From positions 62,001 to 126,000 of the forward strand of contig NZ_LN907827.1 in assembly GCF_001517405.1 (NCBI RefSeq): 64,000 nt of DNA, read 5' to 3'. This DNA comes from Duffyella gerundensis (GTDB taxonomy: Bacteria > Pseudomonadota > Gammaproteobacteria > Enterobacterales > Enterobacteriaceae). A program made the translations under genes and the position numbers. Each line of letters opens with the position of its first letter. Positions within the stretch are counted from its first letter, which is position 1. This document shows, piece after piece, positions 1 to 10,976 of this stretch. The notes below the pieces were generated by a model. It was not told where the DNA came from. It did not search any database and saw only the letters and a list, made by a program, of their open reading frames with translations.

Positions 1-635
1 GGCTTGAGGACACCTTAATCAAATATGGCAATGAAGATTCCGTGATGGACGTGGCCGAGCTGGATGGCCTGCTCACCGCGGTGCTTTCTGGCCCGACGAT
101 GATTGAGCCGGAAGTCTGGATGGTGGCGCTGTGGGGCGGCGAGAAAAACGTGCCACGCTGGACCAACGAGCGCGAGCTGCAGCGCTTTATGGATCTGACT
201 TTCCGTCACATGAATGATATCGCCGATCGTCTGCACGATTATCCCGATCAGTTCGAGCCGCTGTTTGGCGTCAACACCGTTGAAGATCAGGATTTCACCG
301 TAGTGGAAGAGTGGTGCTTCGGCTATATGCGCGGCGTGGCGCTGGATGACTGGTCATCACTGCCGGCAAATTTGCAGCCTGCACTGGAAGCGATAAAGCT
401 GCACGGCACCGAAGAGAATTTTCCGCGGGTTGAAAAACTCACGCCGGAAGCGTTTGAGCAGAGCATCGCGGCGATTGGCCCGGCCGCACTGGAGCTGCAC
501 GGCCACTGGCTTTCGCAGCCGATTGCCCCCAGCGCACCGGTGCAGATGCCTTACGTAGCCGAACAGCAGGTTGGCCGCAACGATCCCTGCCCCTGTGGCA
601 GCGGCAAGAAATACAAAAACTGCTGCCTGCACTGA
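1..635 (+). CDS. YecA-like UPF0149 family protein with C-terminal SEC-C metal-binding motif (5' end outside window)
   Basis: The reading frame is already open at base 3 and encodes residues that align with the N-terminal part of E. coli YecA as I remember it, so the GTG at 42 is internal and the true start lies upstream of the window. The body is an all-helical UPF0149 domain containing [15 protein letters not shown]. The protein ends in a SEC-C tail, [18 protein letters not shown], whose three Cys positions bind zinc in this family, as in the SecA C-terminus. The cellular role of YecA is not established; ribosome or translocon association is suggested for SEC-C proteins. The gene is followed at once by a strong hairpin terminator. 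The yicC neighbourhood differs from E. coli, where yecA lies elsewhere, so this could also be a paralogue. Confidence 0.85.
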   Translation, partial: LEDTLIKYGNEDSVMDVAELDGLLTAVLSGPTMIEPEVWMVALWGGEKNVPRWTNERELQRFMDLTFRHMNDIADRLHDYPDQFEPLFGVNTVEDQDFTVVEEWCFGYMRGVALDDWSSLPANLQPALEAIKLHGTEENFPRVEKLTPEAFEQSIAAIGPAALELHGHWLSQPIAPSAPVQMPYVAEQQVGRNDPCPCGSGKKYKNCCLH

Positions 636-660
636 TCGTTCTGCTGCCGTGTATGATGCA

Positions 661-687
661 AAAAGCCCGCATAATGCGGGCTTTTTT
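661..687. terminator. Bidirectional Rho-independent terminator
   Basis: A perfect hairpin (AAAAGCCCGCAT with ATGCGGGC plus TTTT) has an A-run before it and a T-run after it. It can therefore end the YecA-like gene on the plus strand and yicC on the minus strand, which converge here. Confidence 0.9.
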
Positions 688-702
688 ACGGGCTGATCGG
701 GG

Positions 703-1566
703 TTATTCGATGTTCTGAATCTGCTCGCGCATCTGTTCAATCAGCACTTTCAGCTCGATGGCTGAGGTGGTGATCTCTGCATTGATAGACTTAGAAGCCA
801 GCGTGTTCGATTCACGGTTGAACTCCTGCATCATAAAGTCGAGGCGACGGCCAACGGCTTCTTTCTTTTTCAGGATGTTGTAGGTCTCTTTAACGTGCGC
901 GTCGAGGCGATCCAGCTCTTCCGCTACGTCGATACGCTGCGCCATCATCACCAGTTCCTGTTCAAGGCGGGTGTTTTCCAGCTGCACTTCCGCCTCTTCC
1001 AGTTTGCTGATCAGGCGTTCGCGCTGCCATTTCACCACATCTGGCATCTGGCTACGGACTTTGGCCACTTCCACATTAACGCCTTCCAGACGCTGCTCAA
1101 TCATGGTTTTCAGCGCTGCGCCTTCGCTTTCGCGTGCGGCAATAAAGTCATCAATAGCCAGATCCAGCGTGCTCAGCAGTTCAGCGGCAATCGCATCCAG
1201 ATCCTGTTCCTGAGCAGACATCACGCCCGGCCAGCGCAGAATATCCAGCGGATTAATTTCACCTTCATCGCTCTGCATTTTTACCCAGTTCGCCGCTTTT
1301 ACCAGCTGTTTGGCCAGCTTTTCATTCAGCATCAGCTCGCTTTGCGCGCTGGCGTCGCTGTCGAAACGCAGGTTGCATTCGATTTTGCCACGCGTCAGAC
1401 GGTTACGGATCCGCTCGCGGATAACCGGCTCCAGGCTGCGGAACTGCTCCGGCAGGCGGATGTAGGTCTCAAGGTAACGTTGGTTCACGGAGCGAAGCTC
1501 CCATGCCGCGCTGCCCCATTCGCCTTTGGTTTCACGTCGTGCGTAGGCCGTCATACTGCGGATCAT
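703..1566 (-). CDS. yicC: YicC family endoribonuclease
   Basis: This 287-residue protein has the family's typical length. It begins MIRSMTAYARRE, the conserved YicC N-terminus, and ends in the DUF1732 region (MQEFNRESNTLASKS, then a helical tail). YicC is a member of an RNase family reported to act with PNPase in degradation of small RNAs such as RyhB. Here, as in E. coli, it is near rph and pyrE, but a lipoprotein gene and nupC separate them. It converges on the YecA-like gene at a shared terminator. The start at 1566 is the only one that keeps the conserved N-terminus. Confidence 0.93.
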   Translation of the reverse strand: MIRSMTAYARRETKGEWGSAAWELRSVNQRYLETYIRLPEQFRSLEPVIRERIRNRLTRGKIECNLRFDSDASAQSELMLNEKLAKQLVKAANWVKMQSDEGEINPLDILRWPGVMSAQEQDLDAIAAELLSTLDLAIDDFIAARESEGAALKTMIEQRLEGVNVEVAKVRSQMPDVVKWQRERLISKLEEAEVQLENTRLEQELVMMAQRIDVAEELDRLDAHVKETYNILKKKEAVGRRLDFMMQEFNRESNTLASKSINAEITTSAIELKVLIEQMREQIQNIE

Positions 1567-1690
1567 TTTTGCATACCTGTTTCAAGAAAAGATGCAGGAA
1601 TTATAGCGGTGCAAGCCGGAGCATGATAGGACTAAGCCCCTATGCTGACAAATCCCCCGACGCACATTCATCATCAACATAGGGAAGACA

Positions 1691-2134
1691 ATGAAGAGAA
1701 AATTTTGCGCCGCCGCGATGTTAACGCTGTTATTAAGTGGCTGCGCCATGCCGCCACCGCCGCCACAACCTCTGCCACACGGCACCCGACCGCAGCCGAT
1801 CTGCGCAGCGGGCGAGATGATGGTGCAAACGACCTTATGGTTTGGTTTAAACCGGCCGCACGGCGCGCCGATTTCAGCCGCAGAGTGGCAAAACTTTGTC
1901 GATAAAGAGGTCACGCCACGCTTCTCCGATGGTCTGTCGGTGATTGAGGGCAACGGGCAATGGATGGGCAAAGATGGCACGCTGGCGCGTGAGAAAAGCA
2001 GGGCGCTGCTGCTGATTCATGGCATGGGCGCAGAGAATCACGAAAAAATTGAAGCGCTGCGCACGATTTATAAGCAGCGCTTCCAGCAGGAATCGGTGAT
2101 GCGGGTGGATCAGCCCGCCTGCGTCGGTTTTTGA
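1691..2134 (+). CDS. DUF3574 domain lipoprotein
   Basis: This 147-residue protein has a lipoprotein signal (MKRKFCAAAMLTLLLSGC, lipobox LLSGC with Cys18), so it should be lipid-anchored, probably in the outer membrane. A proline-rich stretch follows, then a DUF3574 domain with the conserved patterns LWFGLNRPHG, EVTPRFSDGLSVIEGNGQW and YKQRFQQESVMRVD. No biochemical function is known for this family. An AGGGAAG ribosome-binding site precedes the ATG. It is divergent from yicC and convergent with nupC, and I do not recall it in E. coli at this position. Confidence 0.8.
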   Translation: MKRKFCAAAMLTLLLSGCAMPPPPPQPLPHGTRPQPICAAGEMMVQTTLWFGLNRPHGAPISAAEWQNFVDKEVTPRFSDGLSVIEGNGQWMGKDGTLAREKSRALLLIHGMGAENHEKIEALRTIYKQRFQQESVMRVDQPACVGF

Positions 2135-2155
2135 ACCGCGCCGCGGGCCGTCAGA

Positions 2156-3340
2156 TTACAGAAACAGGCCGGCGAAAGCGGCAGACAGCAGGCTAACCAG
2201 CGTTGAGCCGTACACCAGTTTCAGGCCAAAGCGTGACACTACGTTGCCCTGCTGCTCGTTCAGGCCCTTGATGGCACCGGCGACAATGCCTATCGAGGCG
2301 AAGTTGGCGAAAGAGACCAGGAACACTGACAGAATGCCGAGTCCGCGCGGCGTCATTTCAGCTGCAATCTTTTTCAACTCGATCATCGCCACAAACTCGT
2401 TGGCCACCAGCTTGGTGGCCATAATGCTCGCCGCCCGCAATGCATCTGACGCCGGAATGCCAATCAGCCAGGCGAAAGGATAAAAAAGGTAGCCAAGAAT
2501 TTGCTGAAAGCTGATGCCAAACAGCGCGCTAAACAGGGCGTTGACGGCAGCTATCAGCGCAATAAAGCCGATCAGCATCGCCAAAATAATCATCGCTACC
2601 TTGAAGCCCGCGAGAATGTATTCCCCCAGCATCTCAAAAAAGCTCTGATCTTCGTGCAGCCTTTCCAGGCTGATCTCAGCCTCAGCGCCACGCGGCGTTG
2701 GGTTGATGATCGACAGAATAATAAAGGTGCTGCACATGTTTAGCAGCAGCGCGGCAACCACATATTTGGGCTCAATCATCGACATATAGGCACCGACGAT
2801 CGAAAGCGAAACGGTTGACATCGCCGCGGCGGCCATCGAGTAGAGTCGACGCGGCGGAATATCGGCCAGTATGCCTTTATAGGCGATGAAGTTTTCCGAC
2901 TGGCCGAGGATCAATGAGCTGACCGCGTTAAACGATTCCAGTTTGCCCATGCCGTTGATTTTCGATAAGCCGGTGCCGACCAGACGAATCAGCAGCGGCA
3001 AAATGCGCCAGTGCTGCAAAATGCCGATCAGCGCCGAGATAAAGACGATTGGGCAGAGCACGCCCAAAAAGATAAAGGCGAGTCCCTGCTCGCTCATGCC
3101 GCCAAACACAAATTCCGTTCCCTTCGCGGCGAAACCGAGTAAAGCCTCGAAGAACGCCGAAACATAGTTTATCAGCGTCAAGCCGCTGGCGGCATGCAGG
3201 AAGAAATAGCCCAGCGCCGCTTCAATCACCAGCAGCTGAATGATGTAACGCGGTCGGATAGTTTTGCGGTCGTTACTGACCAGCAGCGCAAGGGCAAAAA
3301 TCACCGCCAGCGCCAGCAGAAAATGCAGCAGGGTTAACAT
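2156..3340 (-). CDS. nupC: NupC family nucleoside:proton symporter
   Basis: This 394-residue polytopic inner-membrane protein has concentrative nucleoside transporter signatures: [16 protein letters not shown], the [16 protein letters not shown] region, and [16 protein letters not shown] near the C-terminus. It imports nucleosides using the proton gradient. It resembles E. coli NupC along its whole length (400 residues there), although NupX and PsuT paralogues belong to the same family. The frame stays open upstream to 3709, but the ATG at 3340 gives the family N-terminus ([22 protein letters not shown]); the upstream extension is not transporter-like and runs opposite rph. CytR, a regulator of nucleoside uptake genes, is also encoded in this window. 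Confidence 0.88.
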   Translation of the reverse strand: MLTLLHFLLALAVIFALALLVSNDRKTIRPRYIIQLLVIEAALGYFFLHAASGLTLINYVSAFFEALLGFAAKGTEFVFGGMSEQGLAFIFLGVLCPIVFISALIGILQHWRILPLLIRLVGTGLSKINGMGKLESFNAVSSLILGQSENFIAYKGILADIPPRRLYSMAAAAMSTVSLSIVGAYMSMIEPKYVVAALLLNMCSTFIILSIINPTPRGAEAEISLERLHEDQSFFEMLGEYILAGFKVAMIILAMLIGFIALIAAVNALFSALFGISFQQILGYLFYPFAWLIGIPASDALRAASIMATKLVANEFVAMIELKKIAAEMTPRGLGILSVFLVSFANFASIGIVAGAIKGLNEQQGNVVSRFGLKLVYGSTLVSLLSAAFAGLFL

Positions 3341-3434
3341 AAGATATCTTTTCAGGAGGAGGAAAAGCGCATTTAGCCACAATCGGCTGGCCGTTTCATC
3401 CCTTCTCTGCGGCAACCTTGATGATGAGCGGCGG

Positions 3435-3463
3435 TATGCATCGGCGGTCGAAGCCCGTATAAT
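3435..3463 (+). promoter_or_regulatory. Candidate sigma-70 promoter for rph-pyrE
   Basis: A perfect -10 box TATAAT lies at 3458-3463, with a weak -35 (TATGCA, 3435-3440) 17 bases upstream. It sits 33 bases before the rph start codon. Confidence 0.5.
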
Positions 3464-3496
3464 GCGCAGCCAATCATAGCAAGCCGGAGAAAAACC

Positions 3497-4213
3497 ATGC
3501 GTCCAGCAGGCCGTAGCGCACAGCAGGTGCGTCCCGTCACACTGACCCGTCATTACACGAAACATGCAGAAGGTTCTGTGTTGGTTGAATTCGGTGATAC
3601 CAAAGTGCTTTGCACCGCCACGATTGAAGAAGGCGTGCCGCGTTTTCTGAAAGGCCAGGGACAAGGCTGGGTAACCGCTGAATATGGCATGCTGCCACGT
3701 GCGACCCACAGCCGTAACGCCCGCGAAGCCGCAAAAGGCAAGCAGGGTGGCCGTACGCTGGAAATCCAGCGTCTGATCGCCCGTTCCCTGCGCGCTGCGC
3801 TGGATCTGAAGGCGCTGGGCGAATTCACCATCACGCTGGATTGTGATGTGCTGCAGGCCGACGGCGGTACGCGTACCGCATCAATCACCGGTGCCTGCGT
3901 AGCGCTGGCCGATGCGCTGAATCATCTGGTGGCAAAAGGTAAACTGAAAGCCAATCCGATGAAAGGCATGGTCGCGGCAATCTCCGTGGGCATCGTTAAC
4001 GGCGAAGCGCTGTGCGATCTGGAGTACGTTGAAGATTCTGCCGCCGAAACCGACATGAACGTCGTGATGACGGAAGATGGCCGGATGATCGAAGTGCAGG
4101 GCACCGCAGAAGGCGAGCCGTTCAGCCATGAAGAGCTGCTGGCGTTACTGGCGCTGGCCCGCGGCGGCATTGACGAGTTAATTGCGGCGCAGAAGGCGGC
4201 GCTGGAAAACTGA
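3497..4213 (+). CDS. rph: Ribonuclease PH
   Basis: This is a full-length 238-residue RNase PH, a phosphorolytic 3'-5' exoribonuclease that trims tRNA 3' ends. Visible family features are [20 protein letters not shown] at the N-terminus, the phosphate-site region [20 protein letters not shown], and [19 protein letters not shown]. Unlike E. coli K-12 MG1655, which carries a frameshift near the end of rph, the C-terminus here ([11 protein letters not shown]) is intact. The gene is the leader cistron of pyrE: an attenuator lies eight bases after its stop codon, so translation of rph should influence pyrE expression. Confidence 0.96.
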   Translation: MRPAGRSAQQVRPVTLTRHYTKHAEGSVLVEFGDTKVLCTATIEEGVPRFLKGQGQGWVTAEYGMLPRATHSRNAREAAKGKQGGRTLEIQRLIARSLRAALDLKALGEFTITLDCDVLQADGGTRTASITGACVALADALNHLVAKGKLKANPMKGMVAAISVGIVNGEALCDLEYVEDSAAETDMNVVMTEDGRMIEVQGTAEGEPFSHEELLALLALARGGIDELIAAQKAALEN

Positions 4214-4220
4214 TAATGAC

Positions 4221-4246
4221 AGGCGACCAATGAGTCGCCTTTTTTT
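4221..4246 (+). terminator. pyrE attenuator between rph and pyrE
   Basis: A hairpin AGGCGAC / GTCGCCT with a six-base loop (4221-4240) is followed by a T-run to 4246. In enterobacteria this intercistronic terminator is read through when UTP is scarce, because the ribosome translating rph stays close to a slowed RNA polymerase. The position, just after the rph stop, matches that model. Confidence 0.88.
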
Positions 4247-4267
4247 CGCATTGTTGAGGAGAGAAAT

Positions 4268-4909
4268 ATGAAAGCCTGGCAGCGCCAGTTTATAGAATTT
4301 GCCCTGAACAAGCAGGTGCTGAAATTTGGTGAATTCACCCTGAAATCGGGCCGCATCAGCCCCTATTTCTTCAACGCTGGCCTGTTCAACAGCGGCCGCG
4401 ATTTAGCGCTGCTGGGCCGTTTTTATGCGCAGGCGTTGGTGGATGCGGCTATCGATTTCGATCTGCTGTTTGGCCCGGCTTATAAAGGCATTCCCATTGC
4501 CACCACCACCGCCGTAGCGCTGGCCGATCATCATGACCGCGATGTGCCTTATTGTTTTAATCGCAAAGAGGCCAAGGATCATGGCGAAGGCGGTTTGCTG
4601 GTTGGCAGCCCGCTGCAGGGCAAAATCATGCTGGTGGACGATGTGATCACCGCCGGCACTGCTATTCGTGAATCGATGGAGATCATTGCGGCCAACGGCG
4701 CTACGCTGGCGGGCGTGTTGATTTCGCTGGATCGTCAGGAGCGTGGCCGCGGCGATATTTCAGCGATTCAGGAAGTTGAGCGCGACTATAAATGCAAAGT
4801 TACCGCGCTGATTACCCTGACCGACCTGATTGATTATCTGCAGGAAAAGCCGGAGATGGCCGACCATCTGGCGGCGGTGCGTCGCTATCAGCAAGAGTAC
4901 GGCATCTGA
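4268..4909 (+). CDS. pyrE: Orotate phosphoribosyltransferase
   Basis: This 213-residue cytosolic enzyme joins orotate to PRPP to give OMP, the fifth step of de novo pyrimidine synthesis. The PRPP-binding signature [16 protein letters not shown] is present, as is the N-terminal substrate region [20 protein letters not shown]. Length equals the E. coli enzyme. The start ATG at 4268 is preceded by GAGGAGAG. It is expressed with rph through the attenuator just upstream. Confidence 0.96.
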   Translation: MKAWQRQFIEFALNKQVLKFGEFTLKSGRISPYFFNAGLFNSGRDLALLGRFYAQALVDAAIDFDLLFGPAYKGIPIATTTAVALADHHDRDVPYCFNRKEAKDHGEGGLLVGSPLQGKIMLVDDVITAGTAIRESMEIIAANGATLAGVLISLDRQERGRGDISAIQEVERDYKCKVTALITLTDLIDYLQEKPEMADHLAAVRRYQQEYGI

Positions 4910-4943
4910 TTAACGGGTGAGCGGGCATTGCGCCCGCATCGCC

Positions 4944-5540
4944 TTAGACTAACTGCATGGCTAACAGCGGCCAGCGCGCCTCAAACTCCGCCGTTGGGCG
5001 ATAGCGAAACTCTGAACGGACAAAGCGCGACAACATTCCCTCGCAAAATGCCAGCAACTGGCTGGCCAACAGCGTTTCATCGATCTGAAAACCTTCGCCT
5101 TCCCGCATTTTGCGTTCGCGCATTACCTGACGTAACTGTACTTCAATACGCTCAAACAGCTGGTTAATACGGTCCTGTAGCCGATCCTGCTCAAACATCA
5201 GCGCATGGCCGGTAAGAATGCGCGTTAAGCCTGGGTTCTTCTCGCCGAAGCCCAGAATCAGCTGCACAATCAGGCGCAGCCGCGTCAGCGTCTCTTTTTC
5301 ATCTTTCAGGATGAGATTAATGCGGGTAATCAGGCTGTCTTCGATAAATTCGATCAGGCTGTCGAACATACGCGTTTTGCTGGGAAAGTGACGATAGAGT
5401 GCGGCTTCCGATACGCCCACATTGGCCGCCAGTTTGGCGGTGGTAATGCGCTGACTGCCATCGCTGGATTCCAGCATCTGCGCCAGTGCCTGCAAAATCT
5501 CTTCGCGACGATTCCGTTTCGCGCTTTTCTTCTCTGCCAT
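4944..5540 (-). CDS. slmA: Nucleoid occlusion factor SlmA (TetR family)
   Basis: This 198-residue TetR-fold DNA-binding protein has a helix-turn-helix at about residues 32-55 ([20 protein letters not shown]). SlmA bound to its chromosomal sites blocks FtsZ ring formation over the nucleoid. Length and position between pyrE and dut match E. coli. It converges with pyrE; a short GC hairpin in the gap (about 4920-4937) lacks a T-run. Confidence 0.95.
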   Translation of the reverse strand: MAEKKSAKRNRREEILQALAQMLESSDGSQRITTAKLAANVGVSEAALYRHFPSKTRMFDSLIEFIEDSLITRINLILKDEKETLTRLRLIVQLILGFGEKNPGLTRILTGHALMFEQDRLQDRINQLFERIEVQLRQVMRERKMREGEGFQIDETLLASQLLAFCEGMLSRFVRSEFRYRPTAEFEARWPLLAMQLV

Positions 5541-5663
5541 GATGTAAAAGACCCCTGAAATTTACCTTATGCGGGCGAATACCCACGCAGCGGCCGCAAG
5601 CACAAGGCTTACGGCACAACGGCGTTAATTAAATGTCCTGGATATGGTACGTACTGCGGGATA

Positions 5664-6122
5664 TTACTGGCGGCCGGAGTGGCCAAAACCACCTTCACCG
5701 CGCGCGCTGGCGTCAAAATCGTTAACCAGATTGAACTCAGCCTGGACAACCGGCACGAAAACCAACTGCGCAATGCGTTCGCCCGGCTGGATGGTAAAGC
5801 TGGTCTGGCTGCGGTTCCACACCGAAACCATGAGCTGCCCCTGATAATCGGAATCGATCAGTCCTACCAGGTTGCCCAGCACTACGCCATGTTTATGGCC
5901 CAGCCCGGAGCGCGGCAGGATTACCGCCGCCAGCGATGGGTCAGCAATATGGATTGCCAGACCGGTTGGCACCAGCGTGGTGGCGCCTGGTGCCAGCTCA
6001 ACGCTCTCATCAAGGCAGGCGCGCAGGTCGAGGCCAGCAGAGCCCGAGGTGGCATACGCTGGCAGAGGAAATTCATTACCCACGCGTGGATCGATAATTT
6101 TAACGTCGATTTTTTTCATCAT
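5664..6122 (-). CDS. dut: Deoxyuridine 5'-triphosphate nucleotidohydrolase (dUTPase)
   Basis: The enzyme hydrolyses dUTP to dUMP and pyrophosphate, supplying dUMP for thymidylate synthesis and keeping uracil out of DNA. The five trimeric dUTPase motifs can be read, including [33 protein letters not shown] and the C-terminal GEGGFGHSG. It starts inside the end of coaBC (23-base overlap), so the two are translationally linked. The start could be the Met at 6122 or the next Met at 6119 (MKKIDVKI, as in E. coli). Confidence 0.96.
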   Translation of the reverse strand: MMKKIDVKIIDPRVGNEFPLPAYATSGSAGLDLRACLDESVELAPGATTLVPTGLAIHIADPSLAAVILPRSGLGHKHGVVLGNLVGLIDSDYQGQLMVSVWNRSQTSFTIQPGERIAQLVFVPVVQAEFNLVNDFDASARGEGGFGHSGRQ

Positions 6123-7314
6123 AAAGGCGGACTATCTCGTCTAATAACTGTTGGCCAAGGAGTTTCTTATCGCTGAGCGGTAAGACTTTTTCTCCCTCCT
6201 GCCAAAAAAGGTGAAGAGCGTTGGTATCACTGTTGAAACCATGCCCGGTTTTGGAGACATCATTGGCGCAGATGAGATCCAGATTTTTCCGCACCCGTTT
6301 TTGTTGCGCGTATTCTTCCACACTCCGGGTTTCTGCGGCAAATCCGACGACATACGGGCGGTTCGACTGAAGCGCGCCGACGCCTGCCACGATGTCAGGG
6401 TTTTTAACCATGGTCAGGGAAAGCACATCGCCCTGTTTTTTGATTTTTTGCTCGGCAATCTCTGCCGCGCGGTAGTCTGCCACGGCTGCGCTGGCAATGA
6501 AAATATGTTGTTGTGATATGTGCGCCATCACCGTCTGCTCCATCTCCAGTGCGGTAGTGACATCCAGCCGCGTAACGCCGCGCGGTGTCGGCAGCGTTAC
6601 CGGCCCGGCAACCAGCGTCACCTGCGCCCCGCGCGCCGCCGCCGCCTCTGCGATAGCAAATCCCATTTTACCGGAGCTGTGATTGCTGATGTAACGCACC
6701 GGATCAAGCGCTTCACGGGTCGGTCCAGCGGTAATCATAATCTGCAGATGTTGCAGATCGTTGACGGGCTGCGCCCATTGCACCGCATGGTCGACAATCT
6801 CCAGCGGATCGAGCATGCGGCCTGGGCCAACGTCGCCACAGGCCTGGCTGCCGCTGTCGGGGCCCCAAATCATGACGTTACGCACCGCCAGCCGTTGCAG
6901 GTTGTCCTGGGTCGGTAGCGCGCGGTACATCTGTTGATTCATCGCGGGCACCACGGCAATCGGCGCGGGCGTGGCCAGGCACACGGTGGTGACCAGATCG
7001 TTGGCCATTCCGGCGGCAACACGCGCAATCAGGTCAGCGGTGGCCGGTGCGAGAATCACCAGATCGGCCCATTTCCCCAGTTCGATATGGCCCATTGCGG
7101 CTTCGGCTGCCGGGTCGAGCAGATCGTCATACACCGGATAGCCCGACACCGCCTGTAAAGTCAGCGGCGTAATAAATGCCTTTGCGCCTTCTGTCATCAC
7201 CACGCGCACATCCGCGCCACGATCGCGCAGCCGTCGCACCAGTTCAGGTGTTTTATAGGCGGCAATCCCGCCGCTGATACCAAGAAGCACTTTTTTACCG
7301 GCTAATCCGAACAT
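6100..7314 (-). CDS. coaBC: Bifunctional phosphopantothenoylcysteine decarboxylase/synthetase CoaBC (Dfp)
   Basis: This 404-residue flavoenzyme carries out two steps of coenzyme A synthesis. The N-terminal CoaC half (about 1-190) shows the FMN-binding start [16 protein letters not shown], His76, PAMNQQMY and [10 protein letters not shown] with the redox Cys at 159. The C-terminal CoaB half shows [11 protein letters not shown] and [10 protein letters not shown], regions used for CTP-dependent ligation of cysteine. It overlaps dut and is divergent from radC. Confidence 0.96.
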   Translation of the reverse strand: MFGLAGKKVLLGISGGIAAYKTPELVRRLRDRGADVRVVMTEGAKAFITPLTLQAVSGYPVYDDLLDPAAEAAMGHIELGKWADLVILAPATADLIARVAAGMANDLVTTVCLATPAPIAVVPAMNQQMYRALPTQDNLQRLAVRNVMIWGPDSGSQACGDVGPGRMLDPLEIVDHAVQWAQPVNDLQHLQIMITAGPTREALDPVRYISNHSSGKMGFAIAEAAAARGAQVTLVAGPVTLPTPRGVTRLDVTTALEMEQTVMAHISQQHIFIASAAVADYRAAEIAEQKIKKQGDVLSLTMVKNPDIVAGVGALQSNRPYVVGFAAETRSVEEYAQQKRVRKNLDLICANDVSKTGHGFNSDTNALHLFWQEGEKVLPLSDKKLLGQQLLDEIVRLYDEKNRR

Positions 7315-7502
7315 AATTTGCCTGCCTGTGAAATACGGGAAGTTACGCCTGATGCGTCACAATAGCGTTATTTTATCACAGCTCATGCCGCGCAACGTGG
7401 CACAGGCGGCTGCATTTGCGAGACGTCTCGTAAAGCGGATGAGTGCGGCTGGCTGGCGGTGAAGGGGACGCGCATACTCGGTGCCGAACACAGGAGTGGA
7501 CG

Positions 7503-8171
7503 ATGGAAAAGGTATCCGGCAGCCTGCCGCCAAGAGAAAAGTTACAGCAACAGGGCGCAAGCGCATTAAGCGATGCCGAGCTGTTGGCGATATTTTTGCG
7601 CACTGGGGCGTCGGGCGTGCCGGTGCTGATGCTGGCACAACGCATGCTGAATGAGTTCGGTTCACTTTATAACATCATGACCGCCGGACAAGCTGACTTT
7701 AGTCATATTAAAGGCGTCGGCGAGGCCAAGCTGGCGCAGCTGCATGCCATTGCCGAACTGGGAAAGCGCTTTTTTAGCACGCAGTTACTCAGTGAGAACG
7801 TGCTGGAAAATCCGCAGGCAACCTATCACTACCTGCAAAGCGTGCTGGCGCATCAGGAGCGTGAGATCTTTATGGCGCTGTTTCTTGATAACCGCCATCG
7901 CGTGTTGCTGGCGCAGACGATGTTCAGCGGCAGCATTAATAGTGTGGAAGTGCATCCGCGGGAAATTATCCGCGAGGCGCTTAAAATAAACGCGGCGTCG
8001 CTGATCCTGGCGCACAATCATCCCTCCGGCTTCGCGGAACCCAGCCAGGCCGACCGTTTTATCACCGATAAGATAAAAGATGCCTGTATATTATTAAATA
8101 TCAGATTGTTAGATCATATCGTGATTGGCCGCGGTGAGTTTGTCTCGTTTGCAGAGCGCGGGTGGCTTTGA
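7503..8171 (+). CDS. radC: RadC family JAB1/MPN-domain protein
   Basis: This 222-residue protein has an N-terminal helix-hairpin-helix region and a C-terminal RadC domain. The metalloprotease-like motif EVHPREIIREALKINA ... LAHNHPSGFAEPSQAD holds the JAMM Glu, paired His and Asp. Its role is unresolved: the original DNA-repair phenotype in E. coli was later assigned to another gene. The start at 7503 was chosen because AGGAG at 7491-7495 precedes it and the product then begins MEKVSGSLPPREK like relatives; the frame also opens at 7443. Confidence 0.92.
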   Translation: MEKVSGSLPPREKLQQQGASALSDAELLAIFLRTGASGVPVLMLAQRMLNEFGSLYNIMTAGQADFSHIKGVGEAKLAQLHAIAELGKRFFSTQLLSENVLENPQATYHYLQSVLAHQEREIFMALFLDNRHRVLLAQTMFSGSINSVEVHPREIIREALKINAASLILAHNHPSGFAEPSQADRFITDKIKDACILLNIRLLDHIVIGRGEFVSFAERGWL

Positions 8172-8244
8172 TTATTTTCCGCAGCAATGTGGCGATAATG
8201 CGGTAATTTTAGGCGATCCTGAGGGATCTTTATCTGTTCGGGAC

Positions 8245-8273
8245 TTGAGCACTTGCCCGGCAGAGCGTATACT
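8245..8273 (+). promoter_or_regulatory. Sigma-70 promoter for rpmBG-mutM
   Basis: TTGAGC (8245-8250) and TATACT (8268-8273) are separated by 17 bases. They lie about 145 bases upstream of rpmB, leaving a long leader that ends with the GGAGA ribosome-binding site. Confidence 0.7.
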
Positions 8274-8397
8274 ACGCCACCTTTGAGAATCTCGGGTTTG
8301 GCGTTTGGGCCAACTCAGCGGGTTCACATTGAACTCGCCTGGATGGACTCAGAGCCTGACGAGGCGGCCAACACCTGGTTTTTTAAGCTCGAGCTGA

Positions 8398-8655
<258 letters not shown>

Positions 8656-8663
8656 GGAACTGA

Positions 8664-8834
<171 letters not shown>

Positions 8835-8850
8835 TTTTTGCTTCTGATAA

Positions 8851-8877
8851 AAAACCCGGCTCCGGCCGGGTTTTTTG
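8851..8877 (+). terminator. Rho-independent terminator after rpmG
   Basis: The stem AAAACCCGGC / GCCGGGTTTT closes a short loop and is followed by a T-run. It would separate the ribosomal protein genes from mutM, at least in part. Confidence 0.9.
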
Positions 8878-8907
8878 TTTGTATGAAACGCACAGTAAGG
8901 AGTGGGC

Positions 8908-10205
<1,298 letters not shown>

Positions 10206-10976
10206 CTATTTTCTCTGGTTGGCCTGATTCAGCGCCCACAGCGCCGCGTATTTATTAAAAGTATATTGCGCGTTGACCATTGCTAACAGCCAGCCCTGTT
10301 TACCATCAAGGAATCCGGCGCGGAGCAGCAGCGTTTTCAAAAAAGCGCCGGTGGTATGGCTGAAGACGGAATAGATGCTGCAGCTTTTACCCTGCTGATG
10401 GCGCTGCTGCGCCCAGGCTTCGGCATAGGCCAGCTGTTTACGCTGGAAGGTAGAGAAGTCACGACAGGTCAGATGCAGCAAATCGCCCTGCAACGGCACG
10501 ACGCGTGCGCCGGCAGTCTCAAGCGACTCATGAACCTGGTTATCGTTGTAGCGCCATGCGCGCGGATAGAGACGTAGCACGCGATCGGGATACCAGCCGC
10601 TGTGACGCATAAAACGACCGAGAAACAGATTGCGTCGCGCAATGCTATAAATGACGTCCGGCTGCGGCTGCATCAGCGCCTGTTCGATGGCCGCGCGCAG
10701 TTCGGGCGTCACGCGCTCGTCGGCATCGATCATCAAAATCATCTCATGGCTGGCGTGCTGCTGCGCCTGCTGGCGCTGTTTGCCATAGCCCTGCCACGGA
10801 CCGGCGGTAAAGACTTTTGCGCCATGCTGACGGGCAATCTCCGGCGTGTTATCGCTACTGCCCGCATCCAGCACCACGATCTCATCGGCCCAGCTTACTG
10901 AGATCAATGCATCCGCCAGCAACGCCGACTCGTTTTTAGCGATCATCACAACAGAGAGTGGTTGGCGCGGGTGCAT
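10206..10976 (-). CDS. waaE: LPS inner-core glucosyltransferase WaaE (KdtX), GT2 family
   Basis: This 256-residue GT2 enzyme starts with [10 protein letters not shown] and has a metal/nucleotide-binding DxD in MIDADERV (Asp84, Asp86). In Klebsiella and Serratia WaaE adds a beta-1,4-glucose to heptose I of the LPS inner core, a linkage E. coli K-12 lacks. The gene starts directly after the waaA stop and is followed by coaD, the same waaA-waaE-coaD order, which supports the assignment. Confidence 0.9.
   Translation of the reverse strand: MHPRQPLSVVMIAKNESALLADALISVSWADEIVVLDAGSSDNTPEIARQHGAKVFTAGPWQGYGKQRQQAQQHASHEMILMIDADERVTPELRAAIEQALMQPQPDVIYSIARRNLFLGRFMRHSGWYPDRVLRLYPRAWRYNDNQVHESLETAGARVVPLQGDLLHLTCRDFSTFQRKQLAYAEAWAQQRHQQGKSCSIYSVFSHTTGAFLKTLLLRAGFLDGKQGWLLAMVNAQYTFNKYAALWALNQANQRK

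Noticed and set aside
895..1626. Plus-strand 243-codon open frame opposite yicC
   Set aside because: It lies fully antisense to the well-conserved yicC, has no homology I recognise, and shows the His/Phe/Gln-rich composition of a shadow frame.
3341..3709. N-terminal extension of nupC by 123 codons
   Set aside because: It is not transporter-like, overlaps rph antisense, and the ATG at 3340 already gives the conserved N-terminus.
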